Below, one piece after another: positions 1 to 8,347 of a stretch of DNA of 64,000 bases. Origin of the DNA: UBA935 sp031556725 (GTDB lineage: Bacteria; Bacillota; Clostridia; Lachnospirales; Lachnospiraceae); contig JAVBSL010000001.1 in the NCBI GenBank assembly GCA_031556725.1, positions 62,001-126,000 of the forward strand, read 5' to 3'. Made by a program: the position numbers and the translations under genes. Below the pieces are notes generated by a model. The model had not been told where the DNA came from. It searched no databases and saw only the letters and a program-made list of their open reading frames with translations. Position 1 is the stretch's first letter. Every line of letters starts with the position of its first letter.

Positions 1-2
1 AG

Positions 3-1931
3 CAGGAGCATATTCAGGCGATGTCTGTGGATGCAGATGGCGGATTACATATTATTACCGGCTTATATGAGGGGTTGAATGCCGATACGGTGTTAAAGGA
101 TCTTTTTTGGAAAAAAGTAGATGCCGGCGGACAGGTATTGGCAGAGTATAAGATAACCGATTATTTTAGGGAGCAGGAGAATATCAATGTTTCGGGATTT
201 GTAATTGACTCCGCAGGAAATGCCTGTATCAGCATGAACAGTTATGTTTATGTATTGGATAAAACCGGTGATCGGTTATTTGAGACAACGGGCGGTAACT
301 ATATCTCCCGAATGTGCCGAAGCAAGGAAGGAAAAGTCTATATTATTCAGTATGGTGATAGCGGTTTGGAAATGTATGAGGTGGATGTTAAAGCGAGAGG
401 GCTGGGTAGTAGATATGACCTCTCACAGTTGGGCAGTTCGGTGAATGCCGCCACCGGTACCGAGGGTGATTTACTGTTGGCTTCGGAAAGTACAGTTTTT
501 GAATATGATATAAAAAAGAAAAGCTTTACCCAGAAATTTGAATGGCTGGATGTGGATGTGGTTGCTGACTGGTATGGTGATATGTTGACATTAGAAGATG
601 GCAGGATTTTGTGGATGGGTAAGGAGTATCAGGATAGGTCCATGAAAACAGATTTGACGATGATCCGCAAGATAAAAAAGGAGAAACAGAGACAATCTTC
701 TAAAACAGTACTGACTTTAGGCGGTGTTTCCATGTTCATAGAATCACCGGTCAGAAAAGCTGTTACGAATTTTAATAAGACCAATCCTGATTATCGGATT
801 GAGATCAAAGAATATGGAACAGAGGACGTCATTGCAGGGCTTGACCAGTTGAATGCCGATATCATAAGTAGCAATTGTCCCGATATCCTGGTATTGCCGT
901 TAATGTGTTCCCTGGAGCTTTATGCCAGAAAAGGTGTTTTGACAGACTTGTATCCCTATATTGACGCAGACACCAACTGCAAACGTTCTGATTTTCAAGA
1001 GAATATCGTGACAGCTTATGAGACAGAAGGTAAGCTTTATGCCATTCCAATCAGCTACGATATCTATACGTTACTGGGGAAATCGTCTCTTTTGGGTGAT
1101 CGGAATACCTGGACGTTGGAAGAAATGATTGCTTTTGCCGATAATTGCCCGAAGGATAGTGGTATTTTCAGGGATGATTCTAAATCAGGAGCTTTGAGTA
1201 TCTGTCTGAAAGCGAACGGGGATCAGTTGGTCAACTGGAAGAGTGACGAAAATACTTTTAACCGAGAACTGTTCATTAAGATGTTGCAGTTTGCCAATCG
1301 TTTCGTAGCTGATGATAAATATACTTACAATGATAGCTTATCTGAAAGAATTCAAGAGGGTCAGATGCAGCTTCTGGATACCAATATTTCCAGCGTTTCC
1401 AGCCCTCAGCTTGAATGTGCTCTATTTGGTGAACAAGTCACCTATGTAGGATACCCATCAGAAAAAGGCAGTGGCTCTTTGGTGAGTTCATCATCCACGA
1501 TGGCTATCAGTGCAAAAGGTGACTATAAGGATGTATCATGGAAATTTATCAGCAATATGTTGTCCGAGAAGTTTCAGGATCAAGCAGCCTTTAATAGCTT
1601 CCCGATTCGTAAAAGCAGTCTGGAAAAAAGAATTGAGCAGGTTATGGAAGTAATCTACTATACTGATGCGGACGGAAACAAAAAGGAGCAGTCTAAAGGT
1701 TTTGCCTACATGGGAGACTTTGAAGTGGAGATTTATGCAGTCAAGGATCAAGAGGTTCAGACTATCCGCAAGCTGATTGAAAGTGTTGATACGTTGTGGA
1801 CCAGTGACAGGCAGATTAACAGTATTATTACGGAGGAAGCCCAGGCCTTCTTTGGTGGCAGTAAGTCAGCCGAGGAAGTGGCAGACATCGTAGAAAATCG
1901 GATTAGAACTTATGTAAATGAAATGAAATAA
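3..1931 (+). CDS. Extracellular solute-binding protein with N-terminal sensor-like half (5' partial)
   Basis: The reading frame is open to the left edge with no stop, so the true start and any signal peptide lie outside the window; ATG at 21 is only the first Met seen. The first ~220 visible residues have short repeating beta-strand units (VYVLDKTGDR, VYIIQYGDSG, LLLASESTVF) that suggest a beta-propeller. From ~230 onward the protein resembles family 1 ABC solute-binding proteins: TVLTLGG, then AVTNFNKTNPDYRIEI, CPDILVLPLMC, AIPISYDIYTLLGK and STMAISAKGDYKDVSWKFI. It ends RIRTYVNEMK. No permease or ATPase gene is adjacent; a BlaI-type regulator follows after 10 nt. A deleted paralogue with the same C-terminus lies at 45144-45577. 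The ligand is unknown. The solute-binding half is secure; the propeller is inferred from repeat spacing only. Confidence 0.75.
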   Translation, partial: QEHIQAMSVDADGGLHIITGLYEGLNADTVLKDLFWKKVDAGGQVLAEYKITDYFREQENINVSGFVIDSAGNACISMNSYVYVLDKTGDRLFETTGGNYISRMCRSKEGKVYIIQYGDSGLEMYEVDVKARGLGSRYDLSQLGSSVNAATGTEGDLLLASESTVFEYDIKKKSFTQKFEWLDVDVVADWYGDMLTLEDGRILWMGKEYQDRSMKTDLTMIRKIKKEKQRQSSKTVLTLGGVSMFIESPVRKAVTNFNKTNPDYRIEIKEYGTEDVIAGLDQLNADIISSNCPDILVLPLMCSLELYARKGVLTDLYPYIDADTNCKRSDFQENIVTAYETEGKLYAIPISYDIYTLLGKSSLLGDRNTWTLEEMIAFADNCPKDSGIFRDDSKSGALSICLKANGDQLVNWKSDENTFNRELFIKMLQFANRFVADDKYTYNDSLSERIQEGQMQLLDTNISSVSSPQLECALFGEQVTYVGYPSEKGSGSLVSSSSTMAISAKGDYKDVSWKFISNMLSEKFQDQAAFNSFPIRKSSLEKRIEQVMEVIYYTDADGNKKEQSKGFAYMGDFEVEIYAVKDQEVQTIRKLIESVDTLWTSDRQINSIITEEAQAFFGGSKSAEEVADIVENRIRTYVNEMK

Positions 1932-1941
1932 AGGAGCACGT

Positions 1942-2301
1942 ATGGACATGAAATTATTTGATTCGGAATTGCGGATTATGGAGATTCTTTGGGAAGAAGG
2001 TGAGCAGTCGGCTAAGGAAATAGCCAGGATTCTGAGCGAGCAGGTGGGATGGAGTAAAACAACCACCTATACGGTTATCAAGAAGTGCCTTGATAAAGGG
2101 GCGGTGATAAGGACCGAGCCGGGTTTTATTTGTCAGGCGCAGATTACCAGAGAACAGGCCAGAGACGCAGAGACCAATGAACTGATCAATAAAATGTACG
2201 GCGGTGCACCTGACCGGCTGATTGCTTCGCTTTTGGGAAGAAAGCAGCTTTCGGAGGCAGACATAGATAAGCTGAAAAAGCTGGTTGAGGAGATGGAGTA
2301 G
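1942..2301 (+). CDS. BlaI/MecI family transcriptional regulator
   Basis: The 119-residue protein has the BlaI/MecI winged-helix pattern: LFDSELRIMEILWEEGEQSAKEIA, then SKTTTYTVIKKCLDKG (recognition helix and wing) and a C-terminal dimerisation helix. Members are dimeric repressors that are cleaved or inactivated when a partner BlaR-type membrane protease senses a cell-wall signal. The ATG at 1942 has GGAG just upstream. The partner gene begins 8 nt downstream, so the two are almost certainly co-transcribed. The 10 nt gap to the upstream binding-protein gene and the lack of an obvious promoter suggest possible read-through from that gene. No beta-lactamase is in the window, so the target genes are unknown. 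Confidence 0.9.
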   Translation: MDMKLFDSELRIMEILWEEGEQSAKEIARILSEQVGWSKTTTYTVIKKCLDKGAVIRTEPGFICQAQITREQARDAETNELINKMYGGAPDRLIASLLGRKQLSEADIDKLKKLVEEME

Positions 2302-2309
2302 GAGGGAAT

Positions 2310-3659
2310 ATGGGATTTTTAAAGGCAAGTCTTTCCGGTGCAGTATTGATTGGTCTGATTATATTGATCCGTGCTGTCTTTATACATAAGGTACCGAAGA
2401 AAATACTGATGGGCTTCTGGGGACTGGCAATCTGCCGGCTGCTGATTCCCTTTTCGCTGCCATGTCCGTCGATATATCAAACATTGACTGGATTGGTCGC
2501 AATAAAACTGCAAAACAGCATTGCCTGGCTTAAGTCCGTGGAAAATGTGACCCTTCCGCTGGTTAGTGTGACTGTTACCCAAGTGACACAAGGTGATGAA
2601 ATACTGGAGACAGGGAGAGTAACACTTCTGATAGTGGGAACTATCTTGTGGATTGTGGCAGGTGTCATACTTTTTCTTATTTTTATTAGTAATCACTCAA
2701 AATGGTGTTGGAAATACCGTCAGGCACTTCCCGTTGAAAATTCCTTTGTAGATGAATGGGTGACAATTCATAACAAAAGGAAAAGAGTACGAATCCGGCG
2801 GTCGGATCAGATTATGACACCCATGGTATATGGGCTGTGGAAACCGGTGATTTTACTGCCTAAATGGATGGATATGGATGAGGCAGGGCAGTTATCTTAT
2901 GTACTGACCCATGAAATGATGCATATCAAACATGGTGATTTGTGGAAGAAATGGGCTATGCTGGTGACGGTGTGTATACATTGGTTCAATCCACTGGTCT
3001 GGGTAATGTTCCTGCTTTTTAATCGGGATTTGGAATTGAGCTGTGATGAGGCGGTAGTAGCCATATACGGACCGAAAGCAAAGGCAGAGTATGCTTATGC
3101 GCTGATTGGGATGGAGGAAGAGCGGATGACCTTTTCACCGCTATTTGCCTGCTTTTCAAAAAATGTATTTGAACAGCGGATTAAAGCTATTATGAGCTAT
3201 AAGAAGTATTCCATAGCGGCAGTTTCTTTTACAATGATTTTGATGTTGGGAATAGTGCTTTTGTTTGGCTTCGAAGGAAAAGTTAACCGATTGGCATGGG
3301 AGGGTGATAAGCAGCCTGGGGTTGCGATTATTTCACAATCGGAAGACGAGATAGCATATGAAGTGTATACATGTCTTGATGGAGCGCAGTATAGATTTTT
3401 CTGTACAAGCACAGGGGACGTTAGCGTTGAGGAGGAAGCAAGACAGCTTCAGGAACAGTGTGATGCCTATACTCAGTTGGGGGTATATATGGATAAAGAA
3501 ACCGGTTGGCTGTGCTATGAGGGATTCACTATTGAAAACCTGCTGGATGTAAGGGAAGGCAGGGGCATCTGCCTTGGGCAAAGCGGGCTGCCCGGAGCAG
3601 TTAATTTGAAAACAGTATATCAGGACGATACCTTGATAGGCTTCAAAATAAGTGATTAG
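2310..3659 (+). CDS. BlaR1/MecR1-type M56 membrane metalloprotease
   Basis: This 449-residue integral membrane protein has TM segments near residues 8-26, 33-50, 104-127, 214-236 and 305-325. The zinc protease motif is H201-E-M-M-H205, with a probable third ligand E242 in LELSCDEAV, the classic M56 arrangement. It would sense an envelope signal and trigger inactivation of the BlaI-type repressor encoded 8 nt upstream. Canonical BlaR1 is ~585-600 residues and ends in a penicillin-binding sensor domain. Here only ~120 residues follow the last TM segment, with no SxxK or KTG motif, so beta-lactam acylation is unlikely and a different signal is expected. The gene ends 4 bp from the convergent methyltransferase gene. 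Confidence 0.88.
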   Translation: MGFLKASLSGAVLIGLIILIRAVFIHKVPKKILMGFWGLAICRLLIPFSLPCPSIYQTLTGLVAIKLQNSIAWLKSVENVTLPLVSVTVTQVTQGDEILETGRVTLLIVGTILWIVAGVILFLIFISNHSKWCWKYRQALPVENSFVDEWVTIHNKRKRVRIRRSDQIMTPMVYGLWKPVILLPKWMDMDEAGQLSYVLTHEMMHIKHGDLWKKWAMLVTVCIHWFNPLVWVMFLLFNRDLELSCDEAVVAIYGPKAKAEYAYALIGMEEERMTFSPLFACFSKNVFEQRIKAIMSYKKYSIAAVSFTMILMLGIVLLFGFEGKVNRLAWEGDKQPGVAIISQSEDEIAYEVYTCLDGAQYRFFCTSTGDVSVEEEARQLQEQCDAYTQLGVYMDKETGWLCYEGFTIENLLDVREGRGICLGQSGLPGAVNLKTVYQDDTLIGFKISD

Positions 3660-3663
3660 ATAA

Positions 3664-4227
3664 TCAAAAGAACCGTCTTACCTTTTGACAATAAGCCAGA
3701 TACTGGTCACCGTAAATCTTCAAAAGGCTTTTTTCCTCCAGACGAATCTGACGGTTAAAAAGCCAAATGCCCAGAATAATATAGATTAAAATAATCCAGT
3801 TAGGGATAATCAGAAACAAACTGCATAAAACAATCGCAAAGGCGGTATAAATAGGATTACGGCTAATGGCAAAGGCGCCGGTGGTAACCAGCTCGCCGGG
3901 ATGTTCTTCATCGATGCCGACGCGAAAACTTTTACCGAAGGAAATAAGCGCATACAGAAATAACCCAAGGCCCAAAAGGCCAATTGCCACACCAACCCAG
4001 CCGGCAATGCTGCTATGGAATAGTTCAGTACCGATGGTTGGAAGCTGAAAGGCACTGGCAATAATAATATAAAAGAAAAAAAGTGCAAAGGGAGGAATAA
4101 GAAAATCCTTTTTGTCCATTTCACCAAAGTGCATGGTTTTAATCCCCGCTTTTTTTAATTGTAGATTTCGTGATAAAACAAGTAAAATAAGTGAAAAAAG
4201 AATTGCGGCGGCAAAATATCTTTGCAT
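3664..4227 (-). CDS. Isoprenylcysteine carboxyl methyltransferase-like membrane protein
   Basis: The 187-residue protein has about five hydrophobic segments and the C-terminal signature of the ICMT/PEMT superfamily: GELVTTGAFAISRNPIYTAF (the RNPxY-like SAM-binding turn), then EEKSLLKIYGDQYLAYCQKV (the paired-Glu and YxxY elements). Bacterial members are presumed SAM-dependent methyltransferases acting at the membrane; their substrates are mostly unknown and there is no prenylated protein known for this one. It lies 32 nt downstream of the ABC-F gene on the same strand and is probably co-transcribed with it. Its 3' end nearly abuts the BlaR-type gene. Confidence 0.82.
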   Translation of the reverse strand: MQRYFAAAILFSLILLVLSRNLQLKKAGIKTMHFGEMDKKDFLIPPFALFFFYIIIASAFQLPTIGTELFHSSIAGWVGVAIGLLGLGLFLYALISFGKSFRVGIDEEHPGELVTTGAFAISRNPIYTAFAIVLCSLFLIIPNWIILIYIILGIWLFNRQIRLEEKSLLKIYGDQYLAYCQKVRRFF

Positions 4228-4259
4228 GGTAATCTCCTTTTAGAGTTGTTTTAATAGCA

Positions 4260-5816
4260 TTATATCACCCGGGTGGTCCACTGGGAGCAATCCCACACGT
4301 CAGAAGCCAATCCCTCATAGAATTCCGGTTCATGACAAACCATCAATATACTGCCTTTATATGCAGATAGTGCCCGACGCAGCTCGGCCTTAGCATCCAC
4401 ATCCAGATGATTGGTAGGCTCGTCCAGCAATAGAATATTGGTTTCCCGATTCATCAGCTTACACAGCCGAACCTTAGCCTGTTCGCCACCACTTAGAACT
4501 TTAACTTTGCTTTCGATATGCTTAGTGGTAAGCCCGCATTTAGCCAGTGCAGAACGGACTTCATATTGGGTAAAGCCGGGAAATTCCTGCCAGATTTCTT
4601 CGATACAGGTGGTATTGACATTCTGACTCATTTCCTGTTCAAAGTAACCGATATGAAGATAGTCACCCTGCTCCACCGAACCGCTGATTGGCGGAATCAA
4701 ACCTAAAATGCTTTTTAATAAAGTGGTTTTTCCGATACCGTTAGCACCGGTCAGAACAACCTTTTGCCCCCGTTCCATCTCCAGATTCAAAGGAGAAGAG
4801 AGGGGCTCATCATAACCAATAACCAAATCGCTGGTTTGGAAGATATAGCGCCCGGGGGTCCGGGCTTCCTTAAAGTAAAACTCCGGCTTAGGTTTTTCAT
4901 GGGCCAGTTCGATCACATCCATCTTATCCAGTTTTTTCTGTCTTGACATAGCCATATTACGGGTGGCCACTCTGGCTTTATTCCGGGCTACGAAATCCTT
5001 CAAATCGGCAATTTCTTTTTGCTGCTTATTATAAGCAGCCTCTATTTGGGACTTTTTCATAGCATAAACTTCCTGGAACTTATCATAATCCCCCACGTAG
5101 CGGTTCAATTCCTGATTGTCCATATGATAGATCAGGTTGATAACGCTGTTTAAAAAGGGGATATCATGAGAAATCAGAATAAAAGCATTTTCATATTCAT
5201 TTAAATAGCGTTTCAGCCATTCGATATGTTCCGTATCCAGATAGTTGGTAGGTTCGTCCAGCAGCAGGATGTCCGGTTTTTCCAGCAGCAGCTTAGCCAA
5301 TAACACTTTGGTTCGCTGACCGCCGCTTAAATCAGTCACATCCCGGTCCAGTCCCAGTTCCAGCAAACCTAAAGCTCTGGCCACTTCCTCGACCTTGGAG
5401 TCAATCATATAAAAATCATGGAGGGTTAACAGATCCTGGATGGTTCCCAGTTCTTCCATCATATCTTCTAATTCTTCAGGAGAAGCATCTCCCATTTGAT
5501 CACAGATCTCGTTCATTCGGGTTTCCCATTGAAAAAGAAAGTCAAAAGCAGAGGAGAGGACATCCCGAAGGGTCATGCCTTTCTCTAATGCGGTATGCTG
5601 ATCCAGATAACCGACCCGGACATTTTTGGCCCATTCAACCTTGCCCTCATCGGGCATCAGCTTATCGGTAATAATATTCATAAAAGTGGATTTGCCTTCT
5701 CCGTTGGCCCCGATCAGGCCAATATGTTCACCCTTCAGCAGGCGGAAAGATACATCATTAAAGATTGCCCGGTCACCAAAGCCGTGGGTTAGATGTTCGA
5801 CGTTTAATATGCTCAT
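4260..5816 (-). CDS. ABC-F family ATPase (YkpA/YbiT-like)
   Basis: The 518-residue protein has two ABC ATPase domains and no membrane segments. Domain 1 carries Walker A GANGEGKST (~residue 37), signature LSGGQRTK and Walker B ILLLDEPTNYLD. Domain 2 carries GANGIGKTT, signature LSGGEQAK and ILLLDEPTNHLD. A charged interdomain linker (~240-320, with RNKARVATRNMAMSRQKK) matches the P-site tRNA interaction motif region. ABC-F proteins bind the ribosomal E site and modulate translation; some confer resistance to ribosome-targeting antibiotics, but length and linker here resemble the housekeeping YkpA/YbiT group more than resistance forms. The ATG has AAGGAG upstream. The methyltransferase-like gene follows in the same transcript. 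Confidence 0.93.
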   Translation of the reverse strand: MSILNVEHLTHGFGDRAIFNDVSFRLLKGEHIGLIGANGEGKSTFMNIITDKLMPDEGKVEWAKNVRVGYLDQHTALEKGMTLRDVLSSAFDFLFQWETRMNEICDQMGDASPEELEDMMEELGTIQDLLTLHDFYMIDSKVEEVARALGLLELGLDRDVTDLSGGQRTKVLLAKLLLEKPDILLLDEPTNYLDTEHIEWLKRYLNEYENAFILISHDIPFLNSVINLIYHMDNQELNRYVGDYDKFQEVYAMKKSQIEAAYNKQQKEIADLKDFVARNKARVATRNMAMSRQKKLDKMDVIELAHEKPKPEFYFKEARTPGRYIFQTSDLVIGYDEPLSSPLNLEMERGQKVVLTGANGIGKTTLLKSILGLIPPISGSVEQGDYLHIGYFEQEMSQNVNTTCIEEIWQEFPGFTQYEVRSALAKCGLTTKHIESKVKVLSGGEQAKVRLCKLMNRETNILLLDEPTNHLDVDAKAELRRALSAYKGSILMVCHEPEFYEGLASDVWDCSQWTTRVI

Positions 5817-5903
5817 ATAAACTCCTTATATTTATAAATGTAAACAAAATTCCTTCTCATATTAGCATATAAAACAGGTAACATGCAACGAAATAAAAAG
5901 GAC

Positions 5904-5935
5904 ATTATACTAAAAATGTAAATAATTAGTATAAT
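5904..5935. promoter_or_regulatory. Upstream inverted repeat of the hrb-rbr promoter
   Basis: ATTATACTAA at 5904-5913 and TTAGTATAAT at 5926-5935 are perfect 10-bp inverted arms separated by 12 bp. They lie just upstream of the -35 element at 5941. The half site resembles the right half of the second inverted repeat (TTACTATTAT), so the two may be sites for the same regulator. No protein is assigned from sequence alone. Confidence 0.5.
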
Positions 5936-5940
5936 AAGTA

Positions 5941-5969
5941 TTGACAGAGATAATAAAATAGATTATAAT
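5941..5969 (+). promoter_or_regulatory. Sigma-A promoter of the hrb-rbr operon
   Basis: TTGACA at 5941-5946 and TATAAT at 5964-5969 are both perfect consensus elements with a 17-bp spacer. Transcription would start near 5976, inside the inverted repeat at 5970-5992, so a bound protein would block initiation. Confidence 0.85.
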
Positions 5970-5992
5970 ATAATAGTAATGATTACTATTAT
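5970..5992. promoter_or_regulatory. Fur/PerR-type operator
   Basis: ATAATAGTAA TGA TTACTATTAT is a perfect inverted repeat with 10-bp arms and a 3-bp centre. Its core TAATGATTA matches the Fur/PerR family operator style (AATnATT-centred 7-1-7). It begins immediately after the -10 element. PerR control of rubrerythrin and rubredoxin-flavoprotein genes is established in clostridia, so peroxide-responsive derepression is the natural reading. The regulator gene itself is not in the window. Confidence 0.65.
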
Positions 5993-6013
5993 CAAAGAGG
6001 AGGAAAACAATAC

Positions 6014-6652
6014 ATGAACATGAATACATTCAGACATCTTTCTTACGGCGTATACGTTATCAGTACCTGGGATAATGGAAGGCCTACAGGCTGTACAGCC
6101 AACAGTGCCATGCAGATTACGTCATCACCGGCAACCATAGCAATCAGCATTAACCATGACAATTACACCAATAAGTGCATTTTGGAGAGCGGAAAATTTG
6201 CGATTTCTATTTTATCGGAGGAGTCGGATCCGGGGATTATCGGAAACTTTGGTTTTCAGTCGGGAAGAGATGTGAATAAGTTTGAAAAGACCGAGTATCA
6301 GATTGCCGATGAGATGCCGGTGGTCAATGATGCCTGCGGTTATATTGTATGTAAGGTAATTGACAAGATGGAAACGGCTACGCACACGGTCTTTTTAGGA
6401 GAAGTTACAGGAGCAGAGGTTTTAAAAGGCGGCGATGCCATGACCTATGCTTACTATCATAAGGTAGTCAAAGGAAAGAGCCCTAAGGCAGCCCCCACTT
6501 ATATTCCGGAAGAGGAAGAAGCTCCTAAGACAGAGTTGAAAAAGTTTGTTTGTCAGGTATGCGGTTATGTTTATGAAGGGGAAAGTCTTCCTGATGACTA
6601 TAAATGTCCCATTTGCGGAGTAGGAGCAGATCGTTTTAAAGAAGAAAAATAA
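6014..6652 (+). CDS. hrb: Flavin reductase domain-rubredoxin fusion protein (high-molecular-weight rubredoxin, Hrb-like)
   Basis: Residues 1-160 form an FMN-binding flavin reductase-like domain (FRHLSYGVYVIST, NSAMQITSSPATIAISI). The C-terminal ~40 residues are a complete rubredoxin with two CxxC iron ligands, FVCQVCGYVYEG and KCPICGVGADRF. This architecture matches clostridial Hrb, which passes electrons from NAD(P)H via FMN and iron to A-type flavoprotein oxidases or related partners in oxygen and nitric oxide removal. The rubrerythrin gene follows after 29 nt, so the pair is one oxidative-stress operon behind the promoter and Fur/PerR-like operator described just upstream. No flavodiiron oxidase gene is in the window. 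Confidence 0.9.
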   Translation: MNMNTFRHLSYGVYVISTWDNGRPTGCTANSAMQITSSPATIAISINHDNYTNKCILESGKFAISILSEESDPGIIGNFGFQSGRDVNKFEKTEYQIADEMPVVNDACGYIVCKVIDKMETATHTVFLGEVTGAEVLKGGDAMTYAYYHKVVKGKSPKAAPTYIPEEEEAPKTELKKFVCQVCGYVYEGESLPDDYKCPICGVGADRFKEEK

Positions 6653-6681
6653 TAATTTTGAAAAACCAGGAGGAAGAAAAC

Positions 6682-7215
6682 ATGGATTTAAAAGGAAGCA
6701 AAACAGAAGCTAATCTAATGTCAGCATTTGCCGGAGAGTCAATGGCCAGGAATAAATATTCCTATTTTGCGTCAAAAGCAAAAAAGGACGGCTTTGTCCA
6801 GATTGCCAATATTTTTGAGGAAACAGCCAATAATGAAAAAGAACATGCCAAGATGTGGTTCAAGCTGCTGGGTGGAATCGGTTCTACTGCTGAAAATCTG
6901 GAAGAAGCTGCTAAAGGTGAAAACTACGAGTGGACCGATATGTATGCGTCTTATGCTAAAGAAGCAAGGAAAGAAGGCTTTGAAGAGATCGCCCTTTTGT
7001 TTGAAGGGGTGGCGGCCATTGAGAAGGAGCATGAGGAAAGATACCGTAAGCTACTGGAAAGTGTTAAGGGTGATGTGGTCTTTTCCAAAGACGGCGATGT
7101 GATCTGGCAATGCTTGAATTGCGGGCATATCTGTGTCGGACAGAAGGCTCCTGATGTTTGTCCGGTGTGTGCTCATCCTCAGGCTTATTTTGCAGTAAAA
7201 GCAGATAACTATTAA
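6682..7215 (+). CDS. rbr: Rubrerythrin
   Basis: The 177-residue protein has a ferritin-like four-helix di-iron domain with repeated E-x6-E-x2-H elements (EETANNEKEHAKMW and EGVAAIEKEHEERY), then a C-terminal rubredoxin-like site CLNCGH...CPVCAHP. It reduces hydrogen peroxide to water in anaerobes using electrons from rubredoxin-type donors, and the flavin-rubredoxin protein encoded upstream is a plausible donor. A TTG at 6658 opens the frame further, but the strong AGGAGGAA at 6668-6675 sits between it and the ATG at 6682, which decides the start. Length and both metal sites are normal for the family. Confidence 0.96.
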   Translation: MDLKGSKTEANLMSAFAGESMARNKYSYFASKAKKDGFVQIANIFEETANNEKEHAKMWFKLLGGIGSTAENLEEAAKGENYEWTDMYASYAKEARKEGFEEIALLFEGVAAIEKEHEERYRKLLESVKGDVVFSKDGDVIWQCLNCGHICVGQKAPDVCPVCAHPQAYFAVKADNY

Positions 7216-7217
7216 TT

Positions 7218-7670
7218 TCAGACACTTTTTTTGCTTAAATTAGAATTGTGGTAGCACCGCTCCGTGGAAACATCCTCCAGGAACCAATCAAGAGGCTGAA
7301 AGGCTTCTGCCGCTTCCAGACTGGGGAATTCCACTTCAGCAATGATCAGCGGAGCAAAAGGCGCATCAAAAATATCCAATTCCACAGTTAGACTGGATTG
7401 GTCAATAGGGATGAGATATCTTTTTTTGGAAATGATATTACCGTCGGCTTTTTCTCGCAGATGATAATAGGACTGCTCGTTAAGAGGAAGGTTATATTCT
7501 TCTCTGGCCAGCAGTCCTTTTCCTTTATACGTTAAATAATAAGAATCATCCTCTTTGCGAACTCTGACAACCGGGTCAGTATTCAAATAAGCCTGCTCAA
7601 TTATATGATATTTGTAAGACTCCAAGTTGTGAGGGAGTCGTTTGATGGTATATTTCTTTTCGATTTCCAT
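7218..7670 (-). CDS. CYTH domain protein
   Basis: The 150-residue protein starts MEIEKKYTIK, the EExEK-type metal/phosphate-binding motif that opens CYTH (CyaB-thiamine triphosphatase) tunnels. VVRVRKEDDSYYLTYKGKG and AREEYNLPL supply further charged strands of the beta-barrel. CYTH enzymes hydrolyse or transfer triphosphates (inorganic triphosphate, ThTP or cyclase activity); the substrate cannot be told from sequence. It is convergent with the rubrerythrin gene, 2 bp from its stop codon, and divergent from the DJ-1-like gene. Confidence 0.82.
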   Translation of the reverse strand: MEIEKKYTIKRLPHNLESYKYHIIEQAYLNTDPVVRVRKEDDSYYLTYKGKGLLAREEYNLPLNEQSYYHLREKADGNIISKKRYLIPIDQSSLTVELDIFDAPFAPLIIAEVEFPSLEAAEAFQPLDWFLEDVSTERCYHNSNLSKKSV

Positions 7671-7791
7671 AATACTGTCCTTTCCTGAAAACTACTTATA
7701 GTATAGCATGAAAGAGCAAAAAGATGCTACCAAAGAGTTGGCAGATATGGTAAAATAGTAATGCAAATTGTGGAAAGGGATGGTATTTAAA

Positions 7792-8343
7792 ATGAACAAA
7801 GCAGGGGTGTTCTTCGGAACCGGATATGAAGAGATTGAAGCCCTGGCAGTGGTGGATCTGCTGCGCAGAGCGGAGATAGAAACAGATATGATTTCTATTA
7901 CTGATGCAAGAGAAGTAGAAAGTGCCCATGGAATCTGGGTGAAAATGGATAAGACATTACAGGAAGTGGATTTTGAGCAGTTTGATATCATTGTTTTACC
8001 CGGCGGCGGTATGGGAACAGCTAATCTGGAAGCCTGTCCGGGGTTGATGGAACAGGTAGATATTTTTTATGAAAAAGAAAAGTGCATTGCCGCCATCTGT
8101 GCAGCCCCCAGTATTTTGGGGCACAGGGGTATGCTAAAAGGACGAAAAGCATGTTCGTATCCTTCTTTTGAAAGTCATCTGGAGGGGGCAAAGGTGGTAC
8201 AGGAAGCAGCCATAAAAGATGGTCATATTATCACCGGCCGGGGCATGGGCTGTGCCATCCAGTTTGGATTGGCAATTGTAGCACACTTTAAAGGTCAGGC
8301 AGAAGCAGACGATCTGGCAGAAAAAATTATTTTCATGAGGTAA
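7792..8343 (+). CDS. DJ-1/PfpI family protein (YajL-like)
   Basis: The 183-residue protein has the single-domain DJ-1 fold pattern: AGVFFGTGYEEIEALAVVDLLRRA with the conserved Glu, IIVLPGGGMGTANLE, and the nucleophile elbow CIAAICAAPSILG containing the reactive Cys. The C-terminal ITGRGMGCAIQFGLAIV matches the family's closing strand and helix. Members include glyoxalases/deglycases, chaperones and stress proteins; the exact role here is open. I place the start at ATG 7792 (MNKAGVFF) because the family begins there; an upstream TTG at 7768 and ATG at 7780 are in frame but have no good ribosome binding site. A CBS-domain gene follows 4 nt after the stop and is probably co-transcribed. Confidence 0.88.
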   Translation: MNKAGVFFGTGYEEIEALAVVDLLRRAEIETDMISITDAREVESAHGIWVKMDKTLQEVDFEQFDIIVLPGGGMGTANLEACPGLMEQVDIFYEKEKCIAAICAAPSILGHRGMLKGRKACSYPSFESHLEGAKVVQEAAIKDGHIITGRGMGCAIQFGLAIVAHFKGQAEADDLAEKIIFMR

Positions 8344-8347
8344 ACAG

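Noticed and set aside
1942..3659. Beta-lactam resistance operon
   Set aside because: No beta-lactamase or PBP2a gene, and the BlaR-type protein lacks the penicillin-binding domain.
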